Assembly (NCBI GenBank): GCA_004194705.1
Contig: SADC01000934.1
Span: 117,280 to 181,279, forward strand
DNA length: 64,000 bases
From: Ditylenchus dipsaci
Lineage: Eukaryota; Nematoda; Chromadorea; Rhabditida; Anguinidae
Reading direction: 5' to 3'
Within the stretch, counting starts at the first letter, position 1. Each line of letters opens with the position of its first letter. A program made the translations under genes and the position numbers. The notes beneath the pieces were generated by a model that was not told the origin of the DNA, ran no database searches, and saw only the letters and a list, made by a program, of their open reading frames with translations. This document shows positions 1 through 10,335 of this stretch, piece after piece.

Positions 1-101
1 TCAGAAAGCACCAGTCACGAATATTTTTAGTGCTCTGGTCGAAAAAGGGAAACTGCAGGTTTGAATTTTCAAATTTCACATCCATTAAAAAATATTTTTA
101 G

Positions 102-473
102 TATTTCGAAGCAACCGTTTACTTTTCTGTGGATCTGGTGTGTGAATCGTTAAAAAAATGCAAGGTATGTAGAGATTTACAGATTTAACCTTTGTTGGTT
201 GTGCAAATTGTATTTTTAGACTCTAAGTTGGATCAGCGTGTACTGGTACGAAAAGTGTCGGCTGTTAAGTTGTGCGAAACATTAGATGAAATTTTTGGCA
301 TAGGCACTTCGCCAACTTCACTCAGTGATTCCGCATTCGTCATTTTTGTTTTGGACATGAAGGCTGGGAAGGTAAGCCGCAGCATCCATGGGCCGTCTTT
401 CATGCATCAAGTTATGATTATCGGTGGAGCAAGTTTCGCAACTACGATGATTTTGTTAATAAATTGACAAGCA
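102..473 (+). CDS. Unrecognised two-exon module, copy A
   Basis: I do not recognise this protein. Exon 102-164 follows an acceptor ('tttttag') and encodes 'YFEATVYFSVDLVCESLKK'; the donor is 'gtatgt'. Exon 220-473 encodes 'SAVKLCETLDEIFGIGTSP' and then, in another frame, 'GWEGKPQHPWAVFHASSYDY'. The frame change sits near position 330, where one extra C in a CC run would restore 'DSRIRHF', as found in copy B 1.4 kb downstream. Copies A and B share exon structure, intron phase and sequence (KLC.TLNEI.GKGTSP ... HPWAVFH), so this is a duplicated domain or duplicated exon pair. No start or stop codon is assigned; the gene probably begins upstream of the window. The donor at the end of exon 2 ('gca|gtgagt') is a guess. 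Confidence 0.45.
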
Positions 474-982
474 GTGAGTTTCGACGCTCTCTTGGTACGA
501 AATTGCAGGCACAGAGCTATAGCTGAAATGTTGGATGAGTAAAATCAAAAAATTATTTTGTTTAGTATTGTTTGACTTTTCAATAAATTTATTCTTAAAT
601 TTTAATTTGTAGTTAGGAATAATTTGCCCAAAGAGAAGAAAGACCAGAATACATGTCATCCTAAACTTGGATTTCACATAATTTAAACATTAATTTCACC
701 TGATTTAAACTGGATCTTACCTAATTTAAACTTCAAAAAGTAGGTCGGTTATCAGGCGCAACCGAACTACGCTCCGTATCATATTTATAGACGCACCCAT
801 ATTTTGTGATATTTTAGCGGTTTTTGACTAAAAGTGAGAAATGTTTTATTATAACGAGATACATTTAGGCGAAAAAACATGTTCTGGCGCAAAATCAAGT
901 TAGAAAGCGCAAGAAAATAATTTGTAGTTGTAAATATTGAAATCAGACGTATCATAAGCAGTGTGGTAAAAGTACGAAAATA

Positions 983-1149
983 GCCACCACCACCACCACC
1001 ACCACCACCACCACCACACCACCACCACACCACCACCACCACCACACCACCACCACCACCACCACCACCACCACCACCTGCCACCAGCAAGTGTAGCAGC
1101 CACCGCCACCGCCACCGCCACCGGTGGCCACGGTGGCAGCCACCACAGC
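983..1149. repeat. CCA/CCACCG microsatellite
   Basis: A nearly pure (CCA)n tract interrupted by single A/C slips, grading into (CCACCG)n and a short GGTGGCCACGG palindrome. Open frames on the minus strand across it (poly-Gly, poly-Val, poly-Trp) are simply this repeat read in three frames and are not genes. Confidence 0.9.
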
Positions 1150-1400
1150 ACACCACTTTCGGAACCACGGAAAAGGCGCGAAAAAGCGCGAAAATTTCTC
1201 GTTTTTTTCAAAAGTTCAGGTCTAAACACTCTGTATCGACCTGAAATGGCCTCAGGAGTTTGAAAAGAAAGATTATTTTTGAATCCTTGTTAATAAAATT
1301 TGAGTTTTGAGCTTTTTTAAATTTCGACCTTCTACCTATTTTACCATGTTTTTCATTACGAGACTTGGCAAAAAGAGCCTCTAATGGCTCTATCACAATT

Positions 1401-1500
1401 GTAAGTGTAAGTGTAAATGTAAGTTTAAGTGTTAATGTAAATGTAAGGTGTCTTCACAATACCGAAAATATTGACACTTACACTTACATTTTACACTTAC
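1401..1500. repeat. GTAAGTGT inverted repeat hairpin
   Basis: Tandem copies of a 6-mer related to GTAAGT on the left face inverted copies (ACTTAC) on the right, separated by about 30 bases. It lies between copies A and B of the duplicated module. The repeated unit happens to equal a 5' splice-site consensus, so the transcript would carry several decoy donors; whether that matters is unknown. Confidence 0.6.
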
Positions 1501-1587
1501 GCCTTCACAATACGAATGTAAATACTTGAAAATGAAAATTTTTGACTTGAAAAATCTATATCTTCACAAGAAAAAATTAATTTGCAG

Positions 1588-1986
1588 TATTTCGAGACGA
1601 ATGCTGACTTGACAATAGATCTTGTATGTAGCAAACTGCATGAGAACCAGGTATGTTGAAACTCACTGGTTAAGTTCATGTCGATTGGGTTTCTTGTATT
1701 TTCAGGCTTTAACTTGGATTCTTTCTTTTCGCAAGAAAAAGTTGCCAGTCTTAAATTGTGCAGTACGTTGAATGAGATTTACGGGAAAGGGACATCACCA
1801 TCTTCATCAACTGATTCTCGCATCCGTCATTTTTATTTGGGAAATCAGGGTTGGCAGGGTGAGCCAAGGCATCCGTGGGCTGTCTTCCATAAATCATCTT
1901 CGGCATTTCGGTGGAATAAGCTTGACGACTATGATATTTTTCCCGCTGAATTTGTCAAGTTGTGTGGTGTTATTAAAATAATGTAA
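1588..1986 (+). CDS. Unrecognised two-exon module, copy B
   Basis: Copy B of the module at 102-473. Exon 1588-1650 (63 nt, as in copy A) encodes 'YFETNADLTIDLVCSKLHEN'. Exon 2 starts at 1706 after 'ttttcag' and encodes 'KVASLKLCSTLNEIYGKG', 'GNQGWQGEPRHPWAVFH' and 'FRWNKLDDYDIFPAEFVK' in one uninterrupted frame before a stop at 1984-1986; a donor (gtgtta) just before the stop may be used instead. As in copy A, the phase across the small intron does not match without a one-base change, so either the splice site I chose or the base count is off. The high similarity of A and B at the protein level suggests both were under selection after duplication. No function is inferred. Confidence 0.45.
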
Positions 1987-3195
1987 AAAGGTGTGTTTAA
2001 TGTTCGGTTTCAGAGTCACATATTGCTTTCATTGAAACGAAAAGTGTTTGTATATTAGAAATCAAATGAATCAAAAATTGTTAGATATGTTCGTCTCCGT
2101 CTTCTCCTGTGATTGGTTTTCCCGATAAAGCTAATTGTCTATTCGACTTTGCGGGCAATAATTGCTTTCTTTTCTCATTAGAGTCATTGGTTAAATTGCA
2201 TTAAACCCCCAGCACTCGAATGCATTATGCTCCCAGCGGCTGATTTAGCTTGGGGGCCAAAGCAAATTTTTTTAATTTTTTTCGAACCAATAATATTTTT
2301 GCATGGAAATTTTTTAAAAGTGTAAATAAGCAGTTTTTAGAACTTTTTGCGAAGAGATACTACATTCAAGTGCTGGGGGTATAGTGCAATCGAATGCTGG
2401 GGGTATAGTGCTTCGAGTGCGAGTGCTCCGAGTCATTTGTCTATATTAAAGGAGAGGCAAAAAATGCTAGAGATAGAAACGGGACCGGGTCCCGGCCGGG
2501 ACCCCGTCCTGTTGGACGAAATTGGACCCAAAATACCGTCCCGGAATCCGCCGGGTCAATTTCTAAAATCCCGGTCCTGAAATCAGCTTTTTTAAATCGT
2601 AGACCAGAATTTCCTTTTAAGAAGATGAGGAACCATCAAACCTCTACTTTATTAATATCCAACCCTCAAGTTTGACCCTCCGGCATTATCCATACTTTTC
2701 AGGCCACTTTCAGGATTCTTTGGCGAACGTAACATGTCCATCCAGTTAACAAAATCGCTAGGATTTTCACATATTTTGCAAAGATTAAATTTTTCGCCTG
2801 TGAGACTGGACTTTCAATATGATACTATAAAGTGTTACTGTTATGAAGCAGCCAGTAAAATCTGAAATCTTTGCGATTTTTCAGAAATTGGGAAAAAGCT
2901 TCAAAAATTGTAGTAAAAAAAGCTTGGATCGAGCATACCGTATTCACTCTAATAAACGGCATGCCCGTTTATTTTTCAACCTCAAAAATAGGGTAGTACG
3001 GTTACGGTTAATTTTGGACCCGGTCGGTTTTTAAAACCGGATGTTTGCCGTACCGGTTTTCGGTTCCGGTTTCTTCCCGCTACCCGGTTAACCGACCGGT
3101 TTTTCCGGTTTTTCTTGATTTTCGGCTCGATATCCATAAATTCAATTGGACACTTTATTGACACCACATAAGATGATCAAACAATTACAGAGCAT
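1987..3195. other. No gene; degraded repeat ends
   Basis: I see no gene here. About 2190-2430 holds an inverted repeat built on AACCCCCAGCACTCGAATGC and its complement. Positions 2475-2580 and 2990-3125 are GC-rich stretches made of short permutations of GGGACCGGG and ACCGGTT, resembling ends of hAT-type MITEs seen elsewhere in the window, but no target-site duplication could be matched. Confidence 0.5.
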
Positions 3196-4046
3196 TCAAT
3201 CATAATTTTCTGTACCTTCAACATCTGATTCGTCCTCTTTGATTTTTTCTTCATCCGGAACAGTTGATGGAGCAAGCTTAAGCTTGTTCAGATTGGCCTT
3301 GATCAAAATGAGCATTTCCGCAGTAGCACCGTGCATTCTGAAACACATTTACTTCACAAAAGCGTATTGAACAATTGATTAAATAAAGCCAACTACCTAT
3401 TTCTGAGCGTATTTGAGTAGAGAAGGCCTGCAATAGAAAAAGTTCGCTCACTGCTGACAGATGTTGCTGGAACACAAAGAAAAATTTTTGCACCCTTGCC
3501 GGTCAATGGAAAGCGCGCTTTGTTCTTGCTCCACCAGGCAAAAATATCCCTTTTTCTCTCCGGCCGATCGCTGTTGTGACGGTAGTGACTGAGCTCTGTC
3601 TAAAAACAATTATGAACATTAGAATTAAAAGAAAGCTTTACCTTGATTGTAGCTTTCAGTTCGGGAGCGATAGTGCGAACAACCGTTTCTTACGCGCCCA
3701 AATGTCATCTATAAAAAGACGAATCATTTAAAACTCAAATGAAATTATATATATGTGCTACTCACCAACATCCATGCTGTTGCTATCGTTAAAGAATTCG
3801 GTTTCGCTGTCTTCTTCTCTATTACCAAAATCAGCCGCCACAGACTCTACTTCCCGAGCTAAAAGTAAACAAAAGATAGAAAGTTTATGTGTTCACAAAG
3901 CGCTCACAAAATATACTTTTCATGAGTAATTCAACAAACTCTTCCTCTAGATAGTCCCATTCGTATTCTTTCAAATAGTCGACGTCATATGCGAAGCGAG
4001 GATCCACTAGCATCGACAACTTGAGAAGCTTATTTCGGTAAAGGGA
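3196..4046 (-). pseudogene. hAT transposase, C-terminal half (split)
   Basis: The minus strand encodes the catalytic-domain end and the dimerisation region of a hAT (hobo/Ac/Tam3) transposase. In order: 'NKLLKLSMLVDPRFAYDV' and 'EYEWDYLEEEFVELL' (about 3900-4050), an acidic linker (3766-3860), 'TVVRTIAPELKATIK' (about 3640-3690), then the exon 3599-3397 with the hATC signature 'DIFAWWSKNKARFPL' and 'VPATSVSSERTFSIAGLL', and a last exon 3337-3196 ending 'EMLILIKANLNKL' plus an acidic tail and TGA. The VPATSVSSERTFS motif is diagnostic of the hAT C-terminal dimerisation domain. Small introns separate the exons. The upstream half of the same gene is at 6334-7086; the element at 4047-6333 sits between them, so this copy cannot be expressed as one transposase. 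Confidence 0.85.
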
Positions 4047-4502
4047 CGTTTCAGCACTTTTTTTCAAATGAAAAAAAAGGACGAAACGTTTTCGTGCTTT
4101 TTTTTCAAATGAAAAAAAGGACGAAACGTTTCGTCCTTTTTTTTCATTCTAAGACTGCCTTGGTCCCCCTGTTGTTTTTTTTGCAACATTTTCAGATTGT
4201 GTCTGAACACACCACCCAAAACCACCCAAATTCACCCAAAACTACCCAAACTCTTCGAGCCACGGGAAACCCCAGGTGTTGGTACTCGGTAATGGTACTC
4301 AGGCAGCTCAAGGCAGCTCTTCCTGGGTGGTGCAACTTCGGTGGTGGTACTCATGTAGTGGTATCCTCGGGCCTTAATCGAATTGATCCACTCCCAATCG
4401 GCTCACACACGAATCGGTCGGCTCTAGGTCAATTGATCAACGGTCAATTGATCTACAAATTAATTTAAACTAGCATTTGTGTTTTTATTGTCTTTCGGCA
4501 TA

Positions 4503-4640
4503 CAGTACACTCTCGATAGACCGCCACCTCTGGAGACGCCGGTTTGCTGGTGGTTTATCGAGGTGCCATTTCCTGTAAATGTCGTGTACCTGACTAAATC
4601 GGGTAACCACAATGTGACGGTTTATCGAGAGTGGACTTTA
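4503..4640. mobile_element. pogo/Tc1-type MITE
   Basis: Begins after TA with CAGTACACTCTCGATAGACC and ends with an imperfect reverse complement (TTTATCGAGAGTGG). The segment GATAGACCGCCACC of the left end recurs, inverted, in the middle (GGTGGTTTATCGAGG) and at the right end, the four-fold arrangement also seen in the larger MITEs of this window. Confidence 0.6.
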
Positions 4641-4849
4641 TTTGATTTTCTTTCGATTTTTTTCTAGCTCTTATGGAAATGTTATGCTCTTACCATATTA
4701 TTTTGCGCGACAATAGTTGAGTCGCCATAACCTGGAATTTTTTTTAATGATCTAAAATCTCAATCTTAGATATCTTGTGTAATGTTATCGGATGTTCAAA
4801 ATCTATTTTTTTCAGAGTACTTTCTGCGTCTGAAGAAGCCTTTTGAAGA

Positions 4850-5223
4850 ATGAAGCTGAATCCCTTGGTCTCCTCGCCGGCTCGCAAGTCTCGCAAATTC
4901 CATTCCAACGCTCCGTCTCACATTAAGAGGAAGATCGTGTCGGCGCCTCTCTCCAAGGATCTTCGCGACAAGCATGGAGTGCGCTCTGTTCCTATCCGGT
5001 CAGTTGCTGTAGATCTGTATCTTAATTCGATCACATTGTTTTTCAGAACTGAAGATGAAGTCATTGTCACGCGTGGACATTTCAGGGATTGATGCTTCGG
5101 ACATCTCTATTACCAAGCTGATGTTGGACAAGGACCGCCGTGGAATGCTTGAGCGCAAGGCTGCTGATCGTGCCCGGGTCACTGGAGCTCTCAAGGGACA
5201 CCGAAGAGAATATCGACAAATAA
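4850..5223 (+). pseudogene. RPL26: Ribosomal protein L26 (uL24), internally deleted
   Basis: RPL26/uL24 is a 60S ribosomal protein near the polypeptide exit tunnel. The ATG at 4850 opens '[19 protein letters not shown]', '[18 protein letters not shown]' and '[10 protein letters not shown]'. An intron at 4999-5046 (gtcagt..tttcag) joins 'PIR' to '[12 protein letters not shown]'. The next coding bases, in another frame, are '[19 protein letters not shown]' and 'RKAADRARVTGALKG', and a further +1 shift gives 'DTEENIDK' and TAA. Compared with the ~140-residue family, about 35 residues between GHF/Y(K)G and the GIHPSK-like motif (KOW-adjacent core, 'VYRKK..IHI' region) are missing. The 'ttcag' before GGATTGATGC looks like a surviving acceptor, so the deletion may have removed an exon plus intron. 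Splice structure rules out a processed copy. The upstream 'tttttttcag' at about 4807-4817 could be an outron or 5' UTR acceptor; AATAAA lies near 5285. Identity is certain, functionality doubtful. Confidence 0.85.
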
Positions 5224-5569
5224 ACATATCCTTATTTTCCATTTGCACTTTGCTGTTCCTTCTCTGGTGTTATTAAAAGTGGCCAATAAATTTTTTGTTA
5301 GATAAATATTTTTAGTATAGTTTGTGGAAGCCGTATGGGTTAATTAAGTTTGCTCATTAAAATTTTGTGGCCAATTTTTTCAACAATTAAAACTGTCTAA
5401 ATATTATATAACTCAACAAATTATTCAACATATCCAAGATTAAGGTGTAGATGAGAAAAATTCTGTGCTACACTGTACCGATAAAGATTGATCAAGACTA
5501 ATGAAGACCGACCAGGACAGGGTACGCGAAAGTCCTGAACGACCATTGAAGGTCGCTCAGGACGCTTAA

Positions 5570-5792
5570 AGGGCCATTGCCGTCTACGACAATGGTTGTC
5601 CCCCGCCAATTTAAGAAAATTCCGCATGATTGAATATCTGTACGGACTTTTTAACCTGGTTTCTAACATAGCTTCAACTAAAATTAAATTCCAGGCCTTG
5701 TTTTGTTAGAAACTAAGCTGAAAATCCGTACAGAAATTCAATGATTAGACGGAAAAAAATTTAATTGGCGGAGAACGCGTGGTCATGGCCTT
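5570..5792. mobile_element. TTAA-flanked MITE (GGGCCATTGCC family)
   Basis: Flanked by TTAA at 5566-5569 and 5793-5796, with inverted ends AGGGCCATTGCCGTCTACGA and its complement, and a central palindrome around TTTGTTAGAAAC. The TTAA duplication is the signature of piggyBac-superfamily insertion. Relatives: 27186-27420 (complete), 13934-14095 (right end lost) and a solo end near 45922. Confidence 0.75.
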
Positions 5793-6333
5793 TTAAGAAT
5801 GAAGCAGGAACATTAAAGATAGTTCAAAGCTGTTGAGGAGTTATCAATATTAGTGAGGATAGTATGAGACCATTGATTATGAGTAAGAACTAAGACCATT
5901 AGATATTGATCATCAGAGATTCATAAATGGACGAATGTCTACCGCAAAATATCCAACCGGAAAATGTATTAAATAAAAGACTAAATATTTTGATCCAAGT
6001 GGACGACCACTTGATTTCATTGATTCAGACTGAAAAATTTCAATTCCCGCAAAACTTTTATTTGGAGTAGTTTTAGATGGTTTCGGGTGGTTTTGGTGAT
6101 TTTGGGTGTGTTGGGTGCTTTTGGCCATTTTTGGATGTTTTGGGTGGCTTGAGGTGGTTTTGAGTGGTTTGGGGTGGTTCGGACACAATCTAAAATTTTC
6201 GAAAAAACAACAGGGGGACCAAGGCAATCTTAGAATGAAAAAAAGAACGAAACGTTTCGTGCTTTTTTTTCATTTGAAAAAAAGCACGAAACGTTTTGTC
6301 CTTTTTTTTCATTTGAAAAAAAGTGCTGAAACG

Positions 6334-7086
6334 ATAACGCACCCTTATTTCTTTCCACCACTAACTTCGACGCTGAAGGCCCTCCACCAGCAAATTCTTG
6401 ACTTCAACAACTGAGGCGTTTTTGATAGGCATTGATTGGAGATGTTCCAGCATTCTCTTCACTGTAGGCAGGTACGTTGAAGCGGAATTGTAGCAAAGAT
6501 ATTGTCAAGTCGCTCAAAGTCATCATTCACCGTGTGTGTTGTAACGCTAAAAGAGGGTCAAATATCAATTCTAAACGCAAGAACATTAAAATAAACCTGA
6601 GCAAGGCTGGAAACTTGCTTGGCTTTTGCCATCTGTCACTTGTAATAGAGAAATGTCCTCTGCCAATTTGCTGCAAAATCTTCTCCTTTATTTGTCCCGC
6701 ATAGATGGAATGACTACTCTGTTGTAATGTTGTCGACCATAAATCTAAAAACAGATGCTTCAATGGCCACTCACGCAAAATTCTAGTTACTTTGAGATCC
6801 GGATATGCCTTCGCCGTCCTTGCTTGTTCGTCTGGGTCGTCGAAGAAGTACATCGAAGCATTCTGGCGTACCATAATTCTGACCAGCTCTTCGTCCATTT
6901 TGCGCTGAAGATCTTCTCTGCCCTGCTGCACGGAGAAGAAAGAAGTAATCGGAGGAATCTAAATAAGGAAAAATGCAATACACAATTTTATAATTTTCAC
7001 AAAATAAATACCTTGCATGGCCTATCCGACTCATATTCTTTGAACTGCGCTTCATGCCCTTTCAACTTCAGATGATTGATCAAATG
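6334..7086 (-). pseudogene. hAT transposase, N-terminal half (split)
   Basis: Upstream half of the hAT gene whose C-terminal half is at 3196-4046. On the minus strand it starts with the second half of a BED-type zinc finger ('LINHLKLKGHEAQFKEYE', about 7024-7086), then a small intron, then 'QQGREDLQRKMDEELVRIM', 'PLKHLFLDLWSTTLQQSSH' and 'GRGHFSITSDRWQKPSKFP', the last being the first catalytic-aspartate region of hAT enzymes (..TTD.W..). A further stretch near 6370-6500 reads 'LDNIFATIPLQ' then, after a one-base shift, 'TVKRMLEHLQSMPIKNASV'. The first pair of zinc ligands of the BED finger is missing: sequence upstream of 7086 is a different repeat. The gene is therefore broken at both sides. 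Confidence 0.8.
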
Positions 7087-7092
7087 AGAGGT

Positions 7093-7425
7093 AGTTAATA
7101 ATTTTTTAGAAGTTTTAATTTGTGCATCAATTTCAACAAGATTTTTTCTTGACAATTATAGTTTTTTCGCCTCGGGAACCAGACCTCAACAGTGTGTGGC
7201 TTTTTCGGCCATAAAAAAGCTACACCTCTTTTTACAGAATTTGCATAAAATGACACATTGCTTTGAATTTTCGAAGTATGATATGCGTTTTCAAGATTCT
7301 AATAGAAAGCTGAGGAAGATGTCTTTCAACTGGTATGTAGAAACATCAGATGCGCTAATAAAATAGTTCAAAAAACAAGCAATGAAAATAAAAAAATGTT
7401 TAAAAAAAGCTACACCAGGGCAACT
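7093..7425. repeat. 330-bp inverted repeat, left copy
   Basis: Near-identical reverse complement of 13147-13480, 6 kb away, with only a few mismatches and length changes. The right copy is longer by a GTGTGGCTTTTTCG inverted end that is cut off here at about 7425. The left copy abuts the broken BED finger of the hAT gene and the broken 3' end of the F-box gene. Confidence 0.8.
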
Positions 7426-7446
7426 GCAGAAATTACTCCATACAAC

Positions 7447-9773
7447 CTTGTGCTTGTAAATATCTCCATTTGCGGCCAACATTCACATTATGCTGCGCCA
7501 CGCTCTAATAAGCGAGCTCGGGTATCATCAGAAAATATTTAAATCAATCAATTTAACGGATAACTCACTGAGTAAGATCCATTCTCTCTAGGAACTTGTA
7601 CGGACTGAGAGGATACCAATAATAACAGGGCAATGCAAGACCCCCTAATGCCATATTCTGTCTCACAGCCACTTCCATAACTTGTAGTAAATCTCCTATG
7701 CAATATACATCAAAGAACTTCAGAGTGGATGGCAACTGCTTGATTTTATAGCCTCTCGTTCCTTTAAGATATAAGGATTCCAGCTGAGTGCACATGGAGA
7801 GCAAAGTGGTCAACATCATCTCGCTAGATCTTTCCTATAAAAAGGCCAATTTTAAGTGTGGAAATTTTCGCGTGCGAACTTACTGCAAATTTTAACGACA
7901 AGGACTTTAATTTAATACATAGCTTGAATTGGACCATTTGAGAAAGGACATATTTCTCGCTTGGCATATCCACAGTCAAGTGTTTCAGGTTGGGTGTCAA
8001 GCAGAGAGCAAACATTGCTTTATGAGCATGCGACTGATAAGTGTCAATGTTGTAGCTATTTCTAGGGAGAAGAATTTTGAGTTTCTGAACGAATCGCCCA
8101 CCTCGAAGGAGAACACTGGCCATCTAAATTTGTAAAGTTGTAACGACTTCAAGAACAAAAGGTCCATAAAAATTAAGTTTGCACAGCAATTGGCAAAATC
8201 AAGTTTGATGATAATTCCAGTGTTTTTCAAAAATCAGAGTCACACTTCACACTCACACCACAAAATCTTAGTGAACCTCAGAATCACACTAAAATCACAC
8301 TCACACTTGATGCGAGTGTAATTTTCACAGTGAGACAATGTGAGTGTAATTTTTGTCTCACAGTGTGATATTTTTTTCATCCCAGTGTGGGATTTTCTCA
8401 CCCTCAGTATGAACCTTTTTGAGTAGAAGATGGTTTTTGCTTTTTTATGCCGCAGGTTCAATTCCTTCTGCCTGCCTCGAATTTGTGATCAGCGTATCTG
8501 ATTCGCTTCTAAAACCACTCTTAGAAGTATACTTTGAGTGTCATATTTCAAATTTTTCTCAGAAAAATAAATATTTGATTCACCAATTATTGACTTGTCT
8601 GAAAGTTTATTGTCCTGAGACAAAATTTGAAATATAACATTCAAAGTACACTTCCAAAAGTGGTTTCAGAAACAAATCAGATACGCTGATCACAAATTCG
8701 GTGTCAGAATTTTAGGTTTTCCTGGTACAGGTTATTTGAGCACTATCTGGGTGGTTGGAAATTATCTAGATGATTTAGATGCTATCCAGGTGATTCGGAT
8801 ACTATCCAGATGCTTTGGGAACTAACAAAGTGATTTGGGTAGTTTAAAAAGTTAAAAATAATGACTTTCCCTTCAAGACAATAACAAAAAAACAATAAAA
8901 AATATGTATAAAAATGATTTTAGTGCACCCCCTCCCAAATGGGGATGCACTTCAAGGGGGGTGCACTTCATATGCTGTCTAAAAAAAATTAATTGGAGGA
9001 AAAAACTCAATGACAACCACGAGGATTCGAACTCAAGAGCGTACTCTAGCGCATAACCACTAAACTACCGAAACACACATTTACAGGGGTAATTATAATA
9101 TATATAGCATAGTATTCGCAGACACAAATTTAATTTGTATTTATAGTACTTTTTAATTACTTTTGGCTGAATCCAAAATTACGGATTCCGGAGAAGGAAA
9201 GCCGTTTATAACAGGCTCCAGGTGGCCTTAAATTTACTCACCGTCCTATGTGAAAATAAGTTTGGCCCTACTTGGGGAGGGGTTTCTTATTCCCCCCCCC
9301 TCTTATTGGGGGGAGGGGTTTACTTGGTCCCCTGTTGTTTTTCGTGATTTTTCAGGCTTTAGGCTTGGTCAAGGGTTGGCCAGCATATATTAGGACAGAC
9401 TCAAACGTAGTTTGAACTCAAAACTCACAAAAAAACAACAACAGGGGGGACCAAGGCAAAACCCCCTCCATTGAGCGATAGGGCCATAAGTTTCATGGTT
9501 CTTAAATAAATTTTTCAAAAAAACTTACATTTTCGAAACGCACTTCACAAGTGCGAAAGTTAAACCAGCTTTTCTTAACGGCTTGATTCCACTTTTTGCA
9601 CACCAGCTCCATTCGTAGTCGATCTCCAGGGGGCAGCCACTTGAAAATTTCTATCTAAATGTTTAAAAATAAATATGCGGTCAATATTAGGCTTGTAGTC
9701 ATACCAAGACATCATGATATAGACAGACAATCGGGGCAATGTGATGCAGGGAAGGATAGGATAAAAGTTTCAT
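7447..9773 (-). CDS. F-box protein with LRR-like repeats (3' truncated)
   Basis: Minus strand. Exon 1 (9773-9705) starts at ATG and ends 'CLYHDVL'; it joins in frame to exon 2 (9654-9529) giving 'HDVLIEIFKWLPPGDRLR' and 'MELVCKKWNQAVKKSW', a textbook F-box (LP..VL.EIF.WL...D.L....VCK.WN) that would bind Skp1 in an SCF ubiquitin ligase. After a 1.4-kb intron full of palindromes, exon 3 (8123-7884) has 'ALCLTPNLKHLTVDMP' and 'CIKLKSLSLKFA', exon 4 (7834-7569) has 'CTQLESLYLKGTRG' and 'QLPSTLKFFDVY': LRR-like spacing suitable for substrate binding. Exon 5 (7504-7447) is short. An alternative or extra frame at 8230-8125 ('LFLKSLQLYKFRWPVFSF') differs by one base from exon 3. The donor of exon 4 lacks one G in 'cag(g)tgagt'. 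No stop is found before the inverted repeat at 7425, so the gene looks truncated there. Confidence 0.7.
8477..8701. repeat. Palindrome in F-box gene intron
   Basis: Arms starting CGAATTTGTGATCAGCGTAT and ending in the reverse complement, about 100 bp each, near perfect. Just upstream, 8222-8400 is a run of (CACACT)-like repeats facing their complement (GTGTGA). Confidence 0.75.
9011..9072 (-). other. tRNA-like sequence (pseudo-tRNA or SINE head)
   Basis: The minus strand reads TAGTTTAGTGGTTATGCGC (A-box-like) and, 25 bases later, GAGTTCGAATCCTCG (B-box-like). The T-stem does not pair fully and I found no acceptor stem, so this is a tRNA-derived relic rather than a working gene. Confidence 0.45.
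9296..9475. mobile_element. GGTCCCCCTGTTG-family foldback
   Basis: Inverted ends ACTTGGTCCCCTGTTGTTTT and its complement (AACAACAGGGGGGACCAAG), with interior AGGCTTGGTCAAGGGTTGGCCAGC. Relatives in this window: ends of the 4047-6333 element, 14600-14810, 43515-43895, 44527-44937, and parts near 36930, 48388 and 49830. Confidence 0.6.
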
Positions 9774-9942
9774 GCCCCTGTCTTTTTCCTTTTCTGAAAG
9801 TTAGAAGCGTTAAATTTTAAAATAAATTCTTTTAAAATTTTAAAGCGAAAGGCAGGAAACGCGGGAAGGCCAAAAAGCGGGTTTCAGGTCAATTCAAATT
9901 AATTTTCGTAAAAGCCAGGGAAAAATATTGCTTGCAATCAGA

Positions 9943-10004
9943 ATCGAACCGATGAGCGACTTTTAAAGAAAGCCGCCGTTTTCCCACTGAGCTTCCGACG
10001 CTAT
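9943..10004 (-). other. tRNA-like sequence
   Basis: On the minus strand a D-arm-like GGAAGCTCAGTGG, an anticodon-like stem-loop (GGCTT TCTTTAA AAGTC) and a well-paired T arm (ATCGG TTCGATT CTGAT) appear in the right order. The acceptor stem does not pair and the loop lacks U33, so I treat it as tRNA-derived. Confidence 0.45.
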
Positions 10005-10335
10005 AAATTCGGAGCAGTGTTTTTTTACTTATCACAAGAAGGTACTCGACAAGACAAAAAATCTTTTTTGAATTGACTTGGTACCAGTGTTCTCAATAGT
10101 CAGAAGGCTATAAGTAGTTTACGCCCTCAAAATACTGATTTACGCCCTCAAATTTATTATTTACGCCCTCAAATCGATCAAAATGCTCAGATTGTTTCTC
10201 AGATTGGACGCACAGATTGTTGTGGTAGTTGCTGACAGCAAAGTCGGTGAACTCACTAAAAATGTGAAAAAAATGAGGTGTATACCCAGAGGAATTAGAA
10301 CCTATGACCTAGCCGATATGATCCATCCCCTTTAA

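Larger units (their letters stand above)
4047..6333. mobile_element. TIR element carrying RPL26, inside hAT gene
   Basis: The two ends form terminal inverted repeats of about 220-260 bp. Left outer bases CGTTTCAGCACTTTTTTTCA (from 4047) are matched in reverse complement at the right end (to 6333). Inward, both arms have repeated hairpins (GACGAAACGTTTCGTCC), the block CCTTGGTCCCCCTGTTGTTT and a run of ACCACCCAAA repeats. The element lies in the reading frame of a hAT transposase whose two halves flank it, which defines its borders independently. No clear target-site duplication is visible. Cargo: a pogo-type MITE (4503-4640), an RPL26 gene fragment with an intron (4850-5223), and a TTAA MITE (5570-5792). 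The remaining stretch 5800-6070 shows no gene. Carriage of a host gene between TIRs resembles Pack-type elements; that comparison is inference. Confidence 0.7.

Noticed and set aside
785..1229. Minus-strand frames rich in Gly, Val and Trp
   Set aside because: They are the (CCA)n microsatellite translated in three frames.
9943..10004. Functional tRNA gene
   Set aside because: The T arm pairs well but there is no matching acceptor stem and the anticodon loop lacks U33.
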